A stretch of 64,000 nucleotides of DNA from Planctomycetota bacterium (GTDB taxonomy: Bacteria; Planctomycetota; MHYJ01; WSZJ01): NCBI GenBank assembly GCA_016190145.1, contig JACPRD010000214.1, positions 53,306 through 117,305 on the forward strand, given 5' to 3'. Of this stretch, positions 53,531 to 62,291 are shown in pieces. Every line of letters starts with the position of its first letter. The first letter of the stretch is position 1. The notes under the pieces were generated by a model, which saw nothing but the letters and a program-made list of their open reading frames with translations, did no database searches and was not told the origin of the DNA. Both the position numbers and the translations under genes were made by a program.

Positions 53531-54289
53531 ATGGCCAGTGACGAACTTCAGCGGGTCGGCGAAATCCTGATCGAGGAAGGGGCCGTCCTCGCGGAAGACA
53601 TCGCCCGGGCGGGCGACGAGAAGCAGACTTCCCTGATCCTCTCCGCCCTGGTGGGCGCCGGGGCCCCTTCGCGGCTCGATCTCGCGCGTTTTCTGGCGGC
53701 GACCTACCAGATCCCGCACGTCTCGCTCTCCGGCGTGAATATCCCGCCCGACGTGCTGAACTGCGTCCCGCGCGAGCTCATCGAGCGCCACGAGATCATC
53801 CCCGTCGAAAAGGCCGCGGGCATCGTGTTCATCGCCAAGGCCAATTTCTTCAACCGCGCCGCGGTCTCCGACGTCCGCAAGGCCACGGGTTTCAGGGTCA
53901 AGATCGTGGTCGCGCCGGAATACGAGATTCAGGATGCTCTGAAGCGCCTCTACGGAGTGACCGCGGGCGAGGGCGTACAGGTTGCGGCGCCGGTCGCGGA
54001 CCTGCCGCCGGAAATCGCCCGCAGCACCGGCGGAACGAAAAAGTACACCGCACCCCCGGGCCGGACCGCCGCGCTCGCCCCGACGGACCGCATCGCCATG
54101 CTCTTCACCGAAGACTGGACCCCCGCGCGCCGCAACGGAAACGCGCCGACCCAGCCGCTCAGGGCCATTCCCATCAGCAAGGAAGACTTCTCGCTCGCCG
54201 AACGGTCGCTCCACATCGACCACATCCGCCAGTGGGAGCGGTACTACGCCGGGCCGGATCCGCTTCCCGCCATCAAGATGTCGAAATAG
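53531..54289 (+). CDS. stand-alone MshEN-domain (GspE/PilB N-terminal) protein
   Basis: A 252-residue protein. Residues about 1-150 form an MshEN/GspE-N domain: RVGEILIEEGAVLAEDIARA, TYQIPHVSLSGVNIPPDVLNCVPRELIERHEIIPV, IVFIAKANFFNRAAVSDVRKATGFRVKIVVAPEYEIQDAL. In MshE this domain binds cyclic-di-GMP at Arg/Leu-rich repeats. There is no ATPase domain. The C-terminal 100 residues are Pro/Ala-rich, probably unstructured, with no match. It might sense c-di-GMP or recruit a type II/IV secretion ATPase. Own promoter; followed by a GTTCGGCG-type hairpin. Confidence 0.75.
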   Translation: MASDELQRVGEILIEEGAVLAEDIARAGDEKQTSLILSALVGAGAPSRLDLARFLAATYQIPHVSLSGVNIPPDVLNCVPRELIERHEIIPVEKAAGIVFIAKANFFNRAAVSDVRKATGFRVKIVVAPEYEIQDALKRLYGVTAGEGVQVAAPVADLPPEIARSTGGTKKYTAPPGRTAALAPTDRIAMLFTEDWTPARRNGNAPTQPLRAIPISKEDFSLAERSLHIDHIRQWERYYAGPDPLPAIKMSK

Positions 54290-54376
54290 CGTAGCCCGGG
54301 GGGGCGCACAGGAAGGCCGGGAAGCGGTGGATGCGTCTCCAGGGTCTTCGCGCGTTCCGCGCGCACGGCCGAGCCC

Positions 54377-54467
54377 GTTCGGCGTTGGGCGTTCGGAGTT
54401 CGGCGTTCACGCCGCCACGCAAGCGCGTTCGGCGACAACGCCGAACTCCGAACGCCGAACACCGAAC
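54377..54467. repeat. GTTCGGCG-type inverted repeat, site B
   Basis: 31-nt arms (54377-54407, 54437-54467) pairing at 29 of 31 positions around a 29-base loop; same arm length and units as site A at 12661. Confidence 0.75.
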
Positions 54468-54574
54468 TCGCCGGCTCTCGGCATCCGGAACCACCGCGGC
54501 CGGCTCGCGCGCGGATTCTCAGCTAAACCTTTGACGTCCGGGCGGCGTTCCACGGGCAGCCGGGGGGCAGCCTG

Positions 54575-55108
54575 ATGGGGACCATGGACGAGGCGATCGT
54601 GCTCGCCGCCGTTCAACGGGGGGCCCCGGAGGCCCTGGCGCTGCTCTACGGGCGGTTCCGGCCGCTCGTCTTCAGCGCCGCCTTCCGCATCACGGGAGAC
54701 GCGAACGTGGCCGAAGACGTGGTCCAGGAGACGTTCCTGCAGGTCCGCGAGGCCCTTCCCCGCTGGCGCCCCCAGGCCCGCCTCTCCACGTGGATCTACC
54801 GCATCGCCGTGAACGAAGCGCTGGACGAGAAACGGCGGTCGCGCCGGCGCCCCGTGCCCGAAAGCGGATGCGCCGAGCCCATCCCTGAACGCGCGGCGGC
54901 CCCCTCGGACCCCGGCGTGTCCGACCGCATCCACGACGCCGTCGCCCAGCTCCCCGCCCGCGAAAAGGCCGTGTTCGTGCTCCGCCACTACGAAGGAATG
55001 GCGCTGGCGGAGATCGCGGAAGTGCTGGACGTCGCGCTCGGCACCGTGAAGGCCACACTTCACCACGCCCTCTCGAAACTGGCCGACCGCCTGAGGGACC
55101 TGCGATGA
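54575..55108 (+). CDS. ECF-type RNA polymerase sigma factor
   Basis: A 177-residue sigma-70 factor with region 2 (LYGRFRPLVFSAAFRITGD, AEDVVQETFLQV, STWIYRIAVNEALDEKRR) and region 4 (LPAREKAVFVLRHYEGMALAEIAEVLDVALGTVKATLHHALSKL). The GGGGGG about 12 bases upstream supports ATG at 54575. Its stop overlaps the ATG of the zinc anti-sigma gene, the usual arrangement for an ECF/anti-sigma pair. Confidence 0.93.
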   Translation: MGTMDEAIVLAAVQRGAPEALALLYGRFRPLVFSAAFRITGDANVAEDVVQETFLQVREALPRWRPQARLSTWIYRIAVNEALDEKRRSRRRPVPESGCAEPIPERAAAPSDPGVSDRIHDAVAQLPAREKAVFVLRHYEGMALAEIAEVLDVALGTVKATLHHALSKLADRLRDLR

Positions 55109-56607
55109 CCTGCGCGCGCTACCAGGAATGGGCGACGCTTTCGCTCTACGGCGAGCTGGAGCCGGGGGAGGAGCGCGCTCTGGAGGCGCACCTGCGCGAG
55201 TGCGGCGCGTGCCGGGAGGTGCGGGAGGCGCTGGCCGGGACGGTGCGGCTTCTGAAGCGCCGGTCGGCGCCGCTGCCGGGTGCGCGGCGCGCGTGGCGGC
55301 GCTGGGCGGCGGCGGCGGCGCTGCTGCTGGGCGCGGCGGTGGCGAGGTTCGCGGGACGGACGGAGAGCCAGGCGCCCCCCGAGCCGGTCCGGACCGCGGC
55401 CGCTCCCCTTCCCACGACCGCACTTCCCGGAATCCTCGAAACCGAAGACCGGCTGTGCGCGCTCATGGCGGGGACGGACCCGTTCCTCGCGCTGGAGGCG
55501 ACGGAGAGCCTGGGCCGCGCGGGCACGCGGCGGTCGACGCCGGCTCTGCGCGCGGCGCTCGGGCGGCCGGTGACACGGCTGGCGGCGTTCCGGGCGCTGC
55601 GGGCGCGCGGCGAGCTCGACCTCGCGCGAGACGTGGTGCCGGCGCTGGGCGACCCCACGCTGCGGCGCGACGCCGCGGCGATCCTCACCGCCCGGAGGAC
55701 GGCGGCCGCGCTCGCGGCGCTGTTCGCCGCGGCCGTGAGAGGCGACGAAACGTGCCTCGCGGCTTGCCGGTCGTTCCCCGCGTCCGTCGCGGGACCGTTT
55801 CTGGCGGAAGCGGCGGGGCGCGAGGACGGACGCGGCACGGCGATCGGGCTGCTGCTGTCCACCGACGGGGACGACGTGCGCGAGGTCCTCGTCCGGCTGG
55901 CGCGCGCGGACGGGTGGATCCGCGCCGAGGCCCTGGCCCGCGCCGCCGCCGCGCGCGAGGCGCGCTCCGACCGGTTCCTCGTGCTCGCCCTCGCCGACGC
56001 CGAGCTGGGAACCTCGGCGCGCGACGCGCTCGCGGACGTCCCCGTCCGCCGCCTGCGCGCGCCGCTTCAGGCCGCCCTCCGCGAAGACCGCCTGCGCGCG
56101 CCGCTCGCCGCGTTCCTGCAGGACCGCGCCGGCGAGGAGGCCGCGCGCGACCTGCTCGCCGGGCTCCTGGGCGACACCTCCCTGCGGCCCGCCGCCGCGC
56201 GCGCCCTGCTCGCGCACGCCGATCTGCGGGCCGTCGAGCCGCTGCTCCTGGCGGGCGACGACCTCGAGGCGCTGGATGCCCTGCCCGCGGCCGTCCGCCG
56301 CCGCGAGATCGCCCGCGCCCTTCGCTCGCCCCGCCTCCGCGCCGGCGCCGTCGCCGCCGTCTCGGCCGCCGACGCCTCGGTCTGGCGCGACCTCGTCCCG
56401 CTCCTGCGCGTCGAGTCCCTCCGCGCACCCGTCGCCGCCGCCCTCTCGCGCAGCGGCGCGACCCGCGCCATCCCCTTCCTCATCCCCCTCGTCTCCCCCG
56501 AAGGCCGCGACGTGCGCGAAGCGCTGGTCGCGCTGGCCGGTGTGGACGCGGGCGAGACCGCCGATGCCTGGAACCGCTGGTGGAACGATCGCCACCTCAA
56601 CCCGTAA
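55105..56607 (+). CDS. zinc anti-sigma factor fused to a HEAT-repeat domain
   Basis: A 500-residue protein. Residues 1-50 hold the anti-sigma zinc motif with HLRECGAC (HxxxCxxC), normal for ZAS-type anti-sigma factors. One membrane helix follows at about 67-82 (WAAAAALLLGAAVARFA). The outer part, 110-500, is HEAT-like Ala/Leu/Arg-rich helical repeats (ALEATESLGRAG..., LARAAAAREARSDRFLV...). So the inner ZAS domain likely holds the ECF sigma factor, with a large HEAT sensor outside. ATGA overlap with the sigma gene; the STN gene follows after 13 bases with GGAGG. Confidence 0.85.
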   Translation: MTCARYQEWATLSLYGELEPGEERALEAHLRECGACREVREALAGTVRLLKRRSAPLPGARRAWRRWAAAAALLLGAAVARFAGRTESQAPPEPVRTAAAPLPTTALPGILETEDRLCALMAGTDPFLALEATESLGRAGTRRSTPALRAALGRPVTRLAAFRALRARGELDLARDVVPALGDPTLRRDAAAILTARRTAAALAALFAAAVRGDETCLAACRSFPASVAGPFLAEAAGREDGRGTAIGLLLSTDGDDVREVLVRLARADGWIRAEALARAAAAREARSDRFLVLALADAELGTSARDALADVPVRRLRAPLQAALREDRLRAPLAAFLQDRAGEEAARDLLAGLLGDTSLRPAAARALLAHADLRAVEPLLLAGDDLEALDALPAAVRRREIARALRSPRLRAGAVAAVSAADASVWRDLVPLLRVESLRAPVAAALSRSGATRAIPFLIPLVSPEGRDVREALVALAGVDAGETADAWNRWWNDRHLNP

Positions 56608-56620
56608 GCCGGAGGCCGAC

Positions 56621-58954
56621 ATGAAATCCGCCCGCCTGCCCGTGCTCTTCCTCGCCATCGCCCTTCCCCTCGCCGCCCAGACCGGCGACGCCGACCGCCT
56701 GGCGCGCGCGAAGCTGGAGGAGACGCGGATGGACGTGAACTTCGAGGGAAGCGACTTCGTGGACGCCGTGCATCTCATGCGCGAGTTCACGGGCCTGAAC
56801 ATCCTGATCGACACGCGGGTGGCCGAAGAGGTTCAGGGGACGACGGTGACGCTCAAGCTGTCGAAGGTGCGCGCGATCAACGCGCTGCGCTGGCTGGTGC
56901 GGCAGCGCGAGCTGGAATTCAGGATCGTGGACGGCGTGGTGCTGATCACGAACCGCGAGGGCGCGACCGGCCTTCCGGAGCTCCGCCTCTACGACGTGGC
57001 CGACATTCTCTCCGCGCCGCGCGACTTCCCGGCCGAGGGCACGGCGGAGTCGATGTCGCTCAGCGTCGAGGACATGATGGATCTGGTGAAGGGCGTGGTG
57101 GCGCCGGACACGTGGGATTCCTATCCGAACTCCATCCAGGCCGCGGGAAACACGCTCGTCGTCTCCGCCGACCCCGCGACGCTCGCCCAGATCGAGCGCC
57201 TCCTCGGCGCGTTCCGCGTCATGGCCCATTTCACCGTGACTTTCGACGCCCGCGTCGTCGATCTCGTCCCCCAGGCCCTGCCGGGCGCGCCCACGATCGA
57301 CGCGCTCGCGCCGGGGAAAGTCCTCCTCACGCGCGACGAGGCGGCCGCGCTTCTCGCCCGCGGCGGCAACGACGTCTCGCTCGTCGAAGCCGCGCGGTTC
57401 ACCTGCATGAACGGCCAGCGGACGCACGTGCGGCTGGACCGCGAGGAGCGCACGGCGCGCGGCCTGCAGTCGAACGAACCGGCCGCGGCGCCGTTCCTCG
57501 ACACGGTCGCGAACGACCGCCGGACGATTCTCGAGGTGAGCCCGATCCTCGTCGTCGGGCGCGACCAGTTCGTGGTCGACCTGACGGCGTCGATCGCCGA
57601 CCCCGCCCTGACGCCCGCGGTCCTCTCAACCCAGCGCGGCCCGATCCACTGCGCCCGCGCCTCCGGCCGACAGGTCCGCACCAGCTTCCGGGTCCCCAAC
57701 GGCGGCGCCTGCCTCTTCGTCCTCGGCACCTCCGCCGACCGCGTGCGGGCGCTCCTCGTGCGCACCTCCTCGACCTCCCCCGCCAGCTCCACGTCGACGC
57801 CGATCGCGGAACTCCAGCCGAAGGACGATCTCGCGGAAGCGGCCTTCCGGGAGTTCCTGAACCGCAAGGTCGTGTTCGACTTCAACGGGACGAAGTTCGC
57901 GGACGTCGTGGCGTACCTGCGGGACGTGACAGGGATGAACTGCGTGATCGACCCTTCGCTGGTCGCCGAAGGCTGCGACCAGGAGTGGCTGGTCACGCTC
58001 AAGATCAAGGACCTCGACATGAAGGCCGCGCTCGGCCTCCTGACCGGCATGTTCGAGATCACGTGTGTGCTGCGCGACGAGGCCGCGGTCTTCACGCGCA
58101 CGGGAAGAGCCGAGACGGCGCGGGTCGAGGTGTACGACGTGCGCGATCTGCTCCGGGGCCGGTCGGACTGGCCGGGGCCGAGGCAGGAGAGCGCGACGAC
58201 CTGGCCCGTCCAGGAGGAGGCGCGGGAGCCCTTTTCGGCTTACGACCCGGACAGCCTCGAAGACCTGATCCGCGGGACGATCGCCCCGGGCACCTGGGAC
58301 GGCACGTTGACGCATGTCTTCAACGGAATGCTCATCGTCCGCCACAATCCCTCGGTCCACTCGGCCCTCGCCGGGTTCCTCGACCGCCTGCGCGAGGCCA
58401 AACCGCTTCAGATCCACGTGGACGCCCGCATCCTCGAAGTCGAAGCCGCTCTCCACGATACGCTCGACGCGGGCGGCGACGGACCTCTTCCGGAATCCTC
58501 CCGCTCCACCCTGGAACGCGCGATCCGCGAAGGCCGCGCCCGCGTGACCGCCCAGTGGTCGATCCTCGGCCTCAACGCCCAGCGCTTCCACGCCCTCCAG
58601 TCCGCCACGCGCGCCTACGTGGCCGGCTACGAGTCCTCTTCGGGCTTCGCCACGCCGCGCTACGACATGCTTCACGGCGCCCACATTCTCGACGTCCGCC
58701 CGACGCTCATCCCGAACGAGCCCGGGCAGATCCTGGTGGACGTCCGCGTGACCGCGTGCGACCTGCCGTCCGAGCTCGCGACCGCCTCCGCCGGTCTGTC
58801 GCCCGTCGAGCTTCCCTCCGCCAGCCGCGGCCAGGTCGCCACGATGGTGTTCACGAAGAGCGGCGACACGCGCCTCATCTCGCTGGGCAACGTCACGCGC
58901 GGAAAGACCGAGGTGCGGCGCGTCGTCGTCTGGACCGTCAGGATCATCGAGTAG
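56621..58954 (+). CDS. tandem STN/secretin-N-domain protein
   Basis: A 777-residue protein with a signal peptide (LPVLFLAIALPLAAQT). It is an internal duplication: each half starts with an STN-like domain (MDVNFEGSDFVDAVHLMREFTGLNILIDTRV at about 36; VVFDFNGTKFADVVAYLRDVTGMNCVIDPSLV at about 422), then a VYDVxDLL segment and a secretin N1-like LVVSADPATLAQIERLL or LIVRHNPSVHSALAGFL. The end has a partial secretin-like strand set (SPVELPSASRGQVATMVFTKSGDTRLISLGNVTRG). It lies under the ECF sigma and anti-sigma genes with GGAGG before ATG. It is probably a periplasmic or outer-membrane component. Confidence 0.75.
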   Translation: MKSARLPVLFLAIALPLAAQTGDADRLARAKLEETRMDVNFEGSDFVDAVHLMREFTGLNILIDTRVAEEVQGTTVTLKLSKVRAINALRWLVRQRELEFRIVDGVVLITNREGATGLPELRLYDVADILSAPRDFPAEGTAESMSLSVEDMMDLVKGVVAPDTWDSYPNSIQAAGNTLVVSADPATLAQIERLLGAFRVMAHFTVTFDARVVDLVPQALPGAPTIDALAPGKVLLTRDEAAALLARGGNDVSLVEAARFTCMNGQRTHVRLDREERTARGLQSNEPAAAPFLDTVANDRRTILEVSPILVVGRDQFVVDLTASIADPALTPAVLSTQRGPIHCARASGRQVRTSFRVPNGGACLFVLGTSADRVRALLVRTSSTSPASSTSTPIAELQPKDDLAEAAFREFLNRKVVFDFNGTKFADVVAYLRDVTGMNCVIDPSLVAEGCDQEWLVTLKIKDLDMKAALGLLTGMFEITCVLRDEAAVFTRTGRAETARVEVYDVRDLLRGRSDWPGPRQESATTWPVQEEAREPFSAYDPDSLEDLIRGTIAPGTWDGTLTHVFNGMLIVRHNPSVHSALAGFLDRLREAKPLQIHVDARILEVEAALHDTLDAGGDGPLPESSRSTLERAIREGRARVTAQWSILGLNAQRFHALQSATRAYVAGYESSSGFATPRYDMLHGAHILDVRPTLIPNEPGQILVDVRVTACDLPSELATASAGLSPVELPSASRGQVATMVFTKSGDTRLISLGNVTRGKTEVRRVVVWTVRIIE

Positions 58955-58974
58955 CCAGGCCCACGGGTCCGGCC

Positions 58975-59022
58975 GGAGTTCGGCGTCTCCAACGCCGAAC
59001 TCCGAACTCCAAACGCCGAACG
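58975..59022. repeat. GTTCGGCG-type inverted repeat, site C (short)
   Basis: GGAGTTCGGCGT (58975-58986) pairs with AACGCCGAACTCC (58991-59003) around CTCC; a further unit follows to 59022. Confidence 0.6.
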
Positions 59023-59030
59023 CCCGTACC

Positions 59031-59058
59031 TTGTAAGCCGCGCCCCGCGCCCTATAAT
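59031..59058 (+). promoter_or_regulatory. promoter with -10 TATAAT just before the next gene
   Basis: TTGTAA (59031-59036), a 16-base spacer and TATAAT (59053-59058), only 10 bases before the chosen ATG at 59069. Transcription would begin at about 59064-59066, giving an almost leaderless mRNA. Confidence 0.55.
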
Positions 59059-59068
59059 GTCCAGGCCC

Positions 59069-59596
59069 ATGCCAGGATTTACCAAGCTGACGAAGCTGGC
59101 CGCGCTGACCGGCTTCGCCATCCCCGGCGCGGGTCACGTGTTCCTCGGCCGCTGCTGCCGGGGACTCGTCCTGTTCTTCTGGTTCGCGTTCTTCCTCAAC
59201 GGGTCCGCCGTCGCCCCCGTCTTCGAATCCCTGGGAGCCCGGATCGACCCGAGGGGGTTCCTCGCCGCCGCCGGCCTGATCTGGTTGTATTCCGTCCTCG
59301 ACCTCCTCAGGATCCTCATCTGGCGGAACCGGAAGGCGCTCGAAGAAAAAAAGCGCGAACGCTTCCTCAGCGCGTTCAGCTTCTACCTGAAAGGCGAGTA
59401 CGGACGCGCCCGAGCGAAGCTGCGAAACGTGCTCGGGATGGACCGGGACGACCCCGACGCGCATTTCCACATTGCGATGACGTACAAACGGGAGGGAATG
59501 AAGCGGCTGGCGCGGCGGCACTTCCGGCGGGCGCTGTCGGTGGATCCGTTCCGGAAGTGGGGCGAGGAAGTGAAGCGGGAGTTGCGGGACGTTTAG
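59069..59596 (+). CDS. membrane protein with TPR-like C-terminus
   Basis: A 175-residue protein: short start, two or three hydrophobic helices (ALTGFAIPGAGHVFLGR; RGLVLFFWFAFFLNGSAVAP; LAAAGLIWLYSVLDLLRILIW) in the style of small PGAGHxFLGR-type membrane proteins, then a cytoplasmic TPR-like helical pair (FSFYLKGEYGRARAKLRNVLGMDRDDPDAHFHIAMTYKREG...). The ATG at 59069 is used because the earlier ATG lies inside the -10 box. Translation from a nearly leaderless transcript is implied. Next gene: purF. Confidence 0.7.
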   Translation: MPGFTKLTKLAALTGFAIPGAGHVFLGRCCRGLVLFFWFAFFLNGSAVAPVFESLGARIDPRGFLAAAGLIWLYSVLDLLRILIWRNRKALEEKKRERFLSAFSFYLKGEYGRARAKLRNVLGMDRDDPDAHFHIAMTYKREGMKRLARRHFRRALSVDPFRKWGEEVKRELRDV

Positions 59597-59605
59597 GGAT
59601 CATCG

Positions 59606-61006
59606 ATGTCACGAGAGGCGCGCGAGTTCTGCGGGTTGTTCGGGATCTACGGCCACCCGGAGGCGGTCCACAAGACGTTCTACGGGATGTACTCTCTCCA
59701 GCACCGCGGCCAGGAGAGCGCGGGGATGTGCACGACCGCGGGGCAGACGCTGCTCGCCCATCGCGGCATGGGACTGGTCGGGGAGATCTTCACGCGCGAC
59801 GTGCTCGAGGGCCTGCGCAACCCGGTCGCGATCGGCCACGTGCGGTACAGCACGACCGGCTCGAGCACGATCCAGAACGCCCAGCCGCTTCTTTTCAATT
59901 ATGCCGCCGGCCCGCTCGCGATCGCGCACAACGGCAACCTCGTGAACAGCGGCCATCTGCGGAAGCAGTTCGAAGCGCGGGGATCGATTTTCCAGACGTC
60001 GACGGACAGCGAGATCATAATGCACCTGCTCGCGCAGCCGGCCGAGCGCGGGGCGGACGAGCACCTGATCTGGGCGCTGCGCCAGCTGCGCGGCGCGTTT
60101 TCGCTCCTGATTCTCACGCCGTCGCGCATGATCGCCGTGCGTGACGCGCACGGATTCCGGCCGCTCTGCGTGGGCGTCCTCGACGGCGCCCCCGTCGCGG
60201 CGAGCGAGTCGTGCGCGCTCGACATCGTCGGGGCGAAGTACCTGCGCGAGGTGAAGCCCGGCGAGGTCGTGGAGTGGTCGGCGAACGGGGAACGGTCGTT
60301 CCTCTTCCCCGAAAAACCGGAGGTGCCCGCGCACTGCATCTTCGAGCACGTCTACTTCGCCCGCCCGGATTCGCTGGTTTTCGGCGAGAGCGTCCACCGG
60401 GTGCGCATGAGCCTCGGAGAGCGGCTGGCGCGGGAGCATCCGGTGCCGGCGGACCTGGTGATCCCGATCCCGGACAGCGGCAACGATGCGGCCCTCGGGT
60501 ACTCGCACGCGTCGAAGATCCCGATGGAGCACGGCTTCGTGCGCAACCACTACGTCGGCCGGACCTTCATCCAGCCCACGCAGGGCGCGCGCGTCTCGGG
60601 CGTCGGGCTCAAACTGAACGTGATCGGGGAGGTCGTGCGGGGGAAGCGGCTGGTGGTGGTGGACGATTCGATCATCCGCGGCACGACGAGCCGCGGGCGC
60701 GTGCGGCTGCTGCGGCAGGCGGGAGCGAAGGAGATCCACATGCGCATCTCCTGCCCGCCGATCGCGCACCCGTGCTTCTACGGGATCGACTTTCCGAATC
60801 CGGAGGAGCTGGTCGCGGCGCGCATGAGCGTGGAGGAGATCCGCCGTCACCTGGACCTCGATTCCCTCGCCTACCTCTCGCTCGACGGGCTGCTCTCGTC
60901 CGTGTCCAACCCGAAGGACCACTACTGCACCGCGTGCTACAGCGGCCAGTACCGCGTGCCGGTGACCGAGAAATTCACCAAGCTCCTTCACGAGTCGAAA
61001 TGCTGA
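59606..61006 (+). CDS. purF: amidophosphoribosyltransferase
   Basis: A 466-residue enzyme catalysing the first step of purine synthesis (glutamine + PRPP to phosphoribosylamine). The Cys of REFCGLFGIYG (about residue 9) is the Ntn nucleophile after propeptide removal; HRGQESAGM and HNGNLVN follow; LVVVDDSIIRGTTSRGR is the PRPP site. Cysteines in HCIFEHVYFARPDS, PCFYGIDF and CTACYSG match the [4Fe-4S] ligands of the Bacillus type. Followed by a repeat and purM on the same strand. Confidence 0.97.
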   Translation: MSREAREFCGLFGIYGHPEAVHKTFYGMYSLQHRGQESAGMCTTAGQTLLAHRGMGLVGEIFTRDVLEGLRNPVAIGHVRYSTTGSSTIQNAQPLLFNYAAGPLAIAHNGNLVNSGHLRKQFEARGSIFQTSTDSEIIMHLLAQPAERGADEHLIWALRQLRGAFSLLILTPSRMIAVRDAHGFRPLCVGVLDGAPVAASESCALDIVGAKYLREVKPGEVVEWSANGERSFLFPEKPEVPAHCIFEHVYFARPDSLVFGESVHRVRMSLGERLAREHPVPADLVIPIPDSGNDAALGYSHASKIPMEHGFVRNHYVGRTFIQPTQGARVSGVGLKLNVIGEVVRGKRLVVVDDSIIRGTTSRGRVRLLRQAGAKEIHMRISCPPIAHPCFYGIDFPNPEELVAARMSVEEIRRHLDLDSLAYLSLDGLLSSVSNPKDHYCTACYSGQYRVPVTEKFTKLLHESKC

Positions 61007-61014
61007 ACGCCCCA

Positions 61015-61121
61015 TTCGGCGTTGTCTGCCGACCCTGACCCGGTCCTCCGGACTGCCTGCCGGCCATCGGGCTCCGGTCTCTCCCCCGCCAGACCGGAAC
61101 GCCGAACTCCGAACGCCGAAC
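61015..61121. repeat. GTTCGGCG-type repeat, site D
   Basis: A single left unit TTCGGCGTTG (61015-61024) and a 24-nt right tract of AACGCCGAACTCC units (61098-61121) lie between purF and purM. Confidence 0.55.
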
Positions 61122-61201
61122 TCGCAGCCTCACTGGTGCTGGTCTATTGAAGACCAACCGCCTACAATCACCCGCTTCCCCGAACCGGAGACCCCCGGAC
61201 C

Positions 61202-62266
61202 TTGCCCACCCTGACCTACAAGGACGCCGGCGTCGACACCGTCGCGAAGGACCGCTTCATCGACAAGCTTTTCGGAATGATGAAACGGACCTACGGCCCG
61301 CGGGTCATCGAGAACGAGTGGGGCTACGCCGGATTCTTCGCCCTGAACGGGCCTGAAAACCTCTTCCGCAAACAGTACAAGCACCCCGTTCTCGTCGGCT
61401 GCGCGGACGGCGTCGGGACGAAGCTCAAGATCGCGCGGATGACGGGGAAGCAGGACACGGTCGGGATCGACCTCGTGGCGATGTGCGTGAACGACCTGCT
61501 GGTGACGGGCGCGGAGCCGCTGTTTTTCCTCGATTACATCGCGGTGGGGCCGATGGACGAGGAGGCGATGCTGGACGTGATGAAGGGCATCGTGCGGGGG
61601 TGCGAGCAGGCGGACTGCGCGCTGCTGGGAGGCGAGACGGCGCAGCATCCGGACCAGTATGCGAAGGGCGAGTACGAGATGGGCGGATTCTGCGTCGGGA
61701 TCGTGGACCGCGAGCGGATCATCGACGGGAAATCGGTGGTGCCGGGGGACGCGGTGATCGGCGTCGCGTCGAGCGGCCTCCACTCGAACGGATTCACGCT
61801 GGTGCGGAAGATCCTGTTCGAGACGGCGGGGCTCAAGCCGTCCGACCGGATCGAGGGGCTGCGCGGGACGCTGGGCGAGGAGCTGCTGACGCCGACGCGG
61901 ATCTACACGCGGGCCGCGCGGCACGCGTGGGCGCCGTACCGCCGCAAGAAGGCGATCAAGGCCATCGCGCACATCACGGGCGGCGGGCTCGTCGAGAACA
62001 TCCCGCGCGTCATCCCGGCGACGTGCGACGTCGAACTCAAGCTCGGCATCCTCCCCGTCCACCCGGTCTTCCGCTTCATCCAGGAAAAAGGCGGAGTCCC
62101 CGACGAAGAAATGGTCCGGGTGTTTAATATGGGGCTCGGGCTGGTGGTCGTCGTGGACCCCTACTACGCCGGGCCGGTCGTGCGCCGGCTGAGGGAGGCG
62201 GGGGAAGCGGCGGCCGTCGTGGGGAAGGTGAAGGACGGGAATCGCGAGGTGCACGTGAAGTTCTGA
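61202..62266 (+). CDS. purM: phosphoribosylformylglycinamidine cyclo-ligase (AIR synthetase)
   Basis: A 354-residue ATP-dependent enzyme making aminoimidazole ribonucleotide, fifth step of purine synthesis. Motifs: TYKDAGVD, GCADGVGTKLKIA, GIDLVAMCVNDLLVTGAEPLFFLDY, LLGGETAQHPDQY, GVASSGLHSNGFTLVRK, IKAIAHITGGGLVENIPRV and FNMGLGLVVVV. TTG start at 61202 fits the N-terminus; GGAG lies about 12 bases upstream. Near purF, in the same pathway. Confidence 0.96.
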   Translation: MPTLTYKDAGVDTVAKDRFIDKLFGMMKRTYGPRVIENEWGYAGFFALNGPENLFRKQYKHPVLVGCADGVGTKLKIARMTGKQDTVGIDLVAMCVNDLLVTGAEPLFFLDYIAVGPMDEEAMLDVMKGIVRGCEQADCALLGGETAQHPDQYAKGEYEMGGFCVGIVDRERIIDGKSVVPGDAVIGVASSGLHSNGFTLVRKILFETAGLKPSDRIEGLRGTLGEELLTPTRIYTRAARHAWAPYRRKKAIKAIAHITGGGLVENIPRVIPATCDVELKLGILPVHPVFRFIQEKGGVPDEEMVRVFNMGLGLVVVVDPYYAGPVVRRLREAGEAAAVVGKVKDGNREVHVKF

Positions 62267-62291
62267 CGTGGGGGGTTTCGAGGAGACTTCG

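Noticed and set aside
54377-54467. Repeat arrays considered as CRISPR
   Set aside because: Units of 7-10 nt run together without spacers and form inverted arms; no cas genes in the window.
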